A stretch of DNA of 5,071 nucleotides from Candidatus Saccharimonadota bacterium (GTDB taxonomy: Bacteria; Patescibacteriota; Saccharimonadia; Saccharimonadales; SZUA-47). Positions 4,282 to 5,071 of the stretch are shown here, in pieces; position 1 is the stretch's first letter; each line of letters starts with the position of its first letter. A model generated the notes under the pieces. The model saw only the letters and a list, made by a program, of their open reading frames with translations, ran no database searches and was not told the origin of the DNA. The position numbers were made by a program, and so were the translations under genes. The DNA lies in the NCBI GenBank assembly GCA_003231925.1, contig QIKK01000018.1:1-5071 (forward strand), written 5' to 3'.

Positions 4282-4356
4282 TGGGATGTCGCCAAGTGGT
4301 AAGGCACATGGTTCTGGTCCATGCATTCGCAGGTTCGAATCCTGCCATCCCAGCCA
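4282..4356 (+). tRNA. tRNA-Gln (anticodon CTG), CCA encoded
   Basis: A complete cloverleaf of 75 nt including CCA. The acceptor stem is TGGGATG/CATCCCA with discriminator G, giving the U1-A72 first pair typical of glutamine tRNAs. The D arm is GCC/GGC. The anticodon stem CATGG/CCATG encloses loop TTCTGGT, which reads anticodon CTG. The variable loop is CATTC and the T arm is GCAGG/CCTGC around TTCGAAT. It is followed 18 nt later by an intrinsic terminator. Its segments recur in scrambled spacing within 3831-4242 just upstream, and a serine recombinase gene ends 58 nt downstream on the opposite strand. Confidence 0.97.
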
Positions 4357-4374
4357 AGCCTTTTGCTCAATATT

Positions 4375-4400
4375 AGACCCCTGTTATTAGGGGTCTTTTT
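4375..4400 (+). terminator. Intrinsic terminator after tRNA-Gln
   Basis: AGACCCCT (4375-4382) and AGGGGTCT (4389-4396) form an eight-pair stem with loop GTTATT, running into a five-T tract (4396-4400). It ends the tRNA transcript. On the minus strand the stem is followed by AATATTG rather than a T run, so it is weaker for the opposing recombinase gene. Confidence 0.85.
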
Positions 4401-4414
4401 AGTAGTTTGGTTAT

Positions 4415-5071
4415 TCATTTTTTACCTCCAAGTATTTTCTTAGTTTCTAGTACATTTTCTGCGATTATCTTCGCAAAATCGGTGTATTTAACAGATAGAG
4501 TACCCCCTTTATATGTTATAGTTTCGAAAAGTTTGGTTATTATTATCCGTTTCTGGTCTTTTGTACGATCCTGGTAGATTAAACTAGCTTTTTGGGATAG
4601 CTCTAGAAGGATTAGACGCTGTTCTAGTTGCTTTGCTGATGACAAGTCAACATTAGCTAGTTTCTTGTCTAGTTCAGCTATATGGTTAGTAAGTTGAGCT
4701 TTCTTACTCTTGTATTTTTCTATAGATATCTCACCGGCTAGCTTGTCATCGTATAGACGATCTTCCATAGTTCTAAGACGGGTTATCTGGAGCTGTACTG
4801 AATCTGCTAGTCTCTCATTTGTCTTTGCGCCTTTATCATGGCTTTCTCTAATTGCTGCGTAGACCCACTCAATAATTTCAGGCTTAGGCGATACTAGTTC
4901 TCCGAGCATATCTATAATTAACCCCTCGACCTGGTCTTCGCGTAAAAGCTTATTTCCTTTGCAACCAGCTTTTTTGCGTTGGCAAGCACCGTAGTATCGG
5001 CCTTTTTGTAGTTGCCAAGTGATAAGTTTATTGCATATTCCACAGATGACTATGCCTTTGAACAGCGGATT
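4415..5071 (-). CDS. Large serine recombinase, C-terminal part (start lies beyond the right edge)
   Basis: Large serine recombinases integrate and excise phages and mobile elements, and the C-terminal zinc ribbon and coiled coil recognise att DNA and control direction. The frame stays open to 5071, giving 218 visible residues. It begins with NPLFKGIVICGIC, and the zinc-ribbon cysteines are C10, C13, C30 and C37 around KGRYYGAC. LREDQVEGLI follows (43-51). A long charged helical segment likely to form the coiled-coil motif runs from about 75 to 150 (ITRLRTMEDRLYDDKLAGEI and onward). It ends with TITYKGGTLSVKYTDFAKII, a typical recombinase tail, before TGA. The catalytic serine domain is outside the window, so activity cannot be judged. 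It points toward tRNA-Gln, as expected of an integrase at an element edge. Its TGA stop is the only one among the complete 3' ends here; the others are TAA. Confidence 0.9.
   Translation of the reverse strand, partial: NPLFKGIVICGICNKLITWQLQKGRYYGACQRKKAGCKGNKLLREDQVEGLIIDMLGELVSPKPEIIEWVYAAIRESHDKGAKTNERLADSVQLQITRLRTMEDRLYDDKLAGEISIEKYKSKKAQLTNHIAELDKKLANVDLSSAKQLEQRLILLELSQKASLIYQDRTKDQKRIIITKLFETITYKGGTLSVKYTDFAKIIAENVLETKKILGGKK

Noticed and set aside
4132..4326. Open frame of 64 codons on the minus strand beginning MHGPEP
   Set aside because: Its start is inside the antisense of tRNA-Gln and its body crosses structured RNA and the tRNA leader; no protein-like composition.
3831..4356. 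Group I or group II intron, or a spliced tRNA
   Set aside because: No group I P7 core or group II domain V sequence is seen. Joining the tRNA-like pieces would still leave a broken anticodon stem and a non-CCA end.
4415..4417. TGA recoded as glycine, as in some Patescibacteria
   Set aside because: The TGA falls exactly where a serine recombinase tail is expected to end, and reading on would only cross the terminator hairpin.

Overview
The window looks like part of a small, AT-rich bacterial genome, most likely Patescibacteria/CPR and perhaps Saccharibacteria. This is inferred from the gene mix (RmuC, ZIP transporter, Fur-type regulator, CorA, an LssY C-terminal-domain membrane protein), the low GC, and several genes whose -10 box lies only 6-10 nt before the start codon with no Shine-Dalgarno, which suggests leaderless messages. 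The genetic code appears standard: five complete genes end in TAA or TGA without needing recoding.

Layout. 1-490 (minus): N-terminal part of an RmuC-family protein. 554-1297 (minus): ZIP-family metal transporter. 1298-1397: shared divergent control region with a 17-bp palindrome. 1398-1820 (plus): Fur-family metalloregulator. 1851-2774 (minus): CorA-type divalent cation transporter, convergent with the Fur gene. 2847-3656 (minus): two-pass membrane protein with an LssY C-terminal domain. 3657-3830: control DNA holding a promoter directed to the right. 3831-4242: a non-coding, hairpin-dense stretch. 4282-4356: intact tRNA-Gln(CUG) with encoded CCA, followed by an intrinsic terminator. 4415-5071 (minus): C-terminal part of a large serine recombinase, which continues beyond the window.

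The first half reads as a metal-homeostasis neighbourhood: a ZIP importer divergent from a Fur-type repressor over a palindrome, next to a CorA channel. The most unusual part is 3831-4242. It begins with the exact 5' end of tRNA-Gln, carries an exact 25-nt copy of the tRNA-Gln anticodon-loop to T-stem segment in the middle, and ends with a diverged copy of its 3' end, all in the right order. Two inserts of roughly 165-170 nt lie at the D-loop and T-loop positions. The inserts share at least four hairpin modules whose flanks and loops are constant while their stems vary with pairing kept. I cannot assign this to a known RNA family. It is best described as a candidate new structured RNA built on a tRNA-Gln scaffold, with its own promoter and probably read through into the true tRNA-Gln. 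The adjacent recombinase suggests that tRNA-Gln marks the edge of an integrated element extending to the right.
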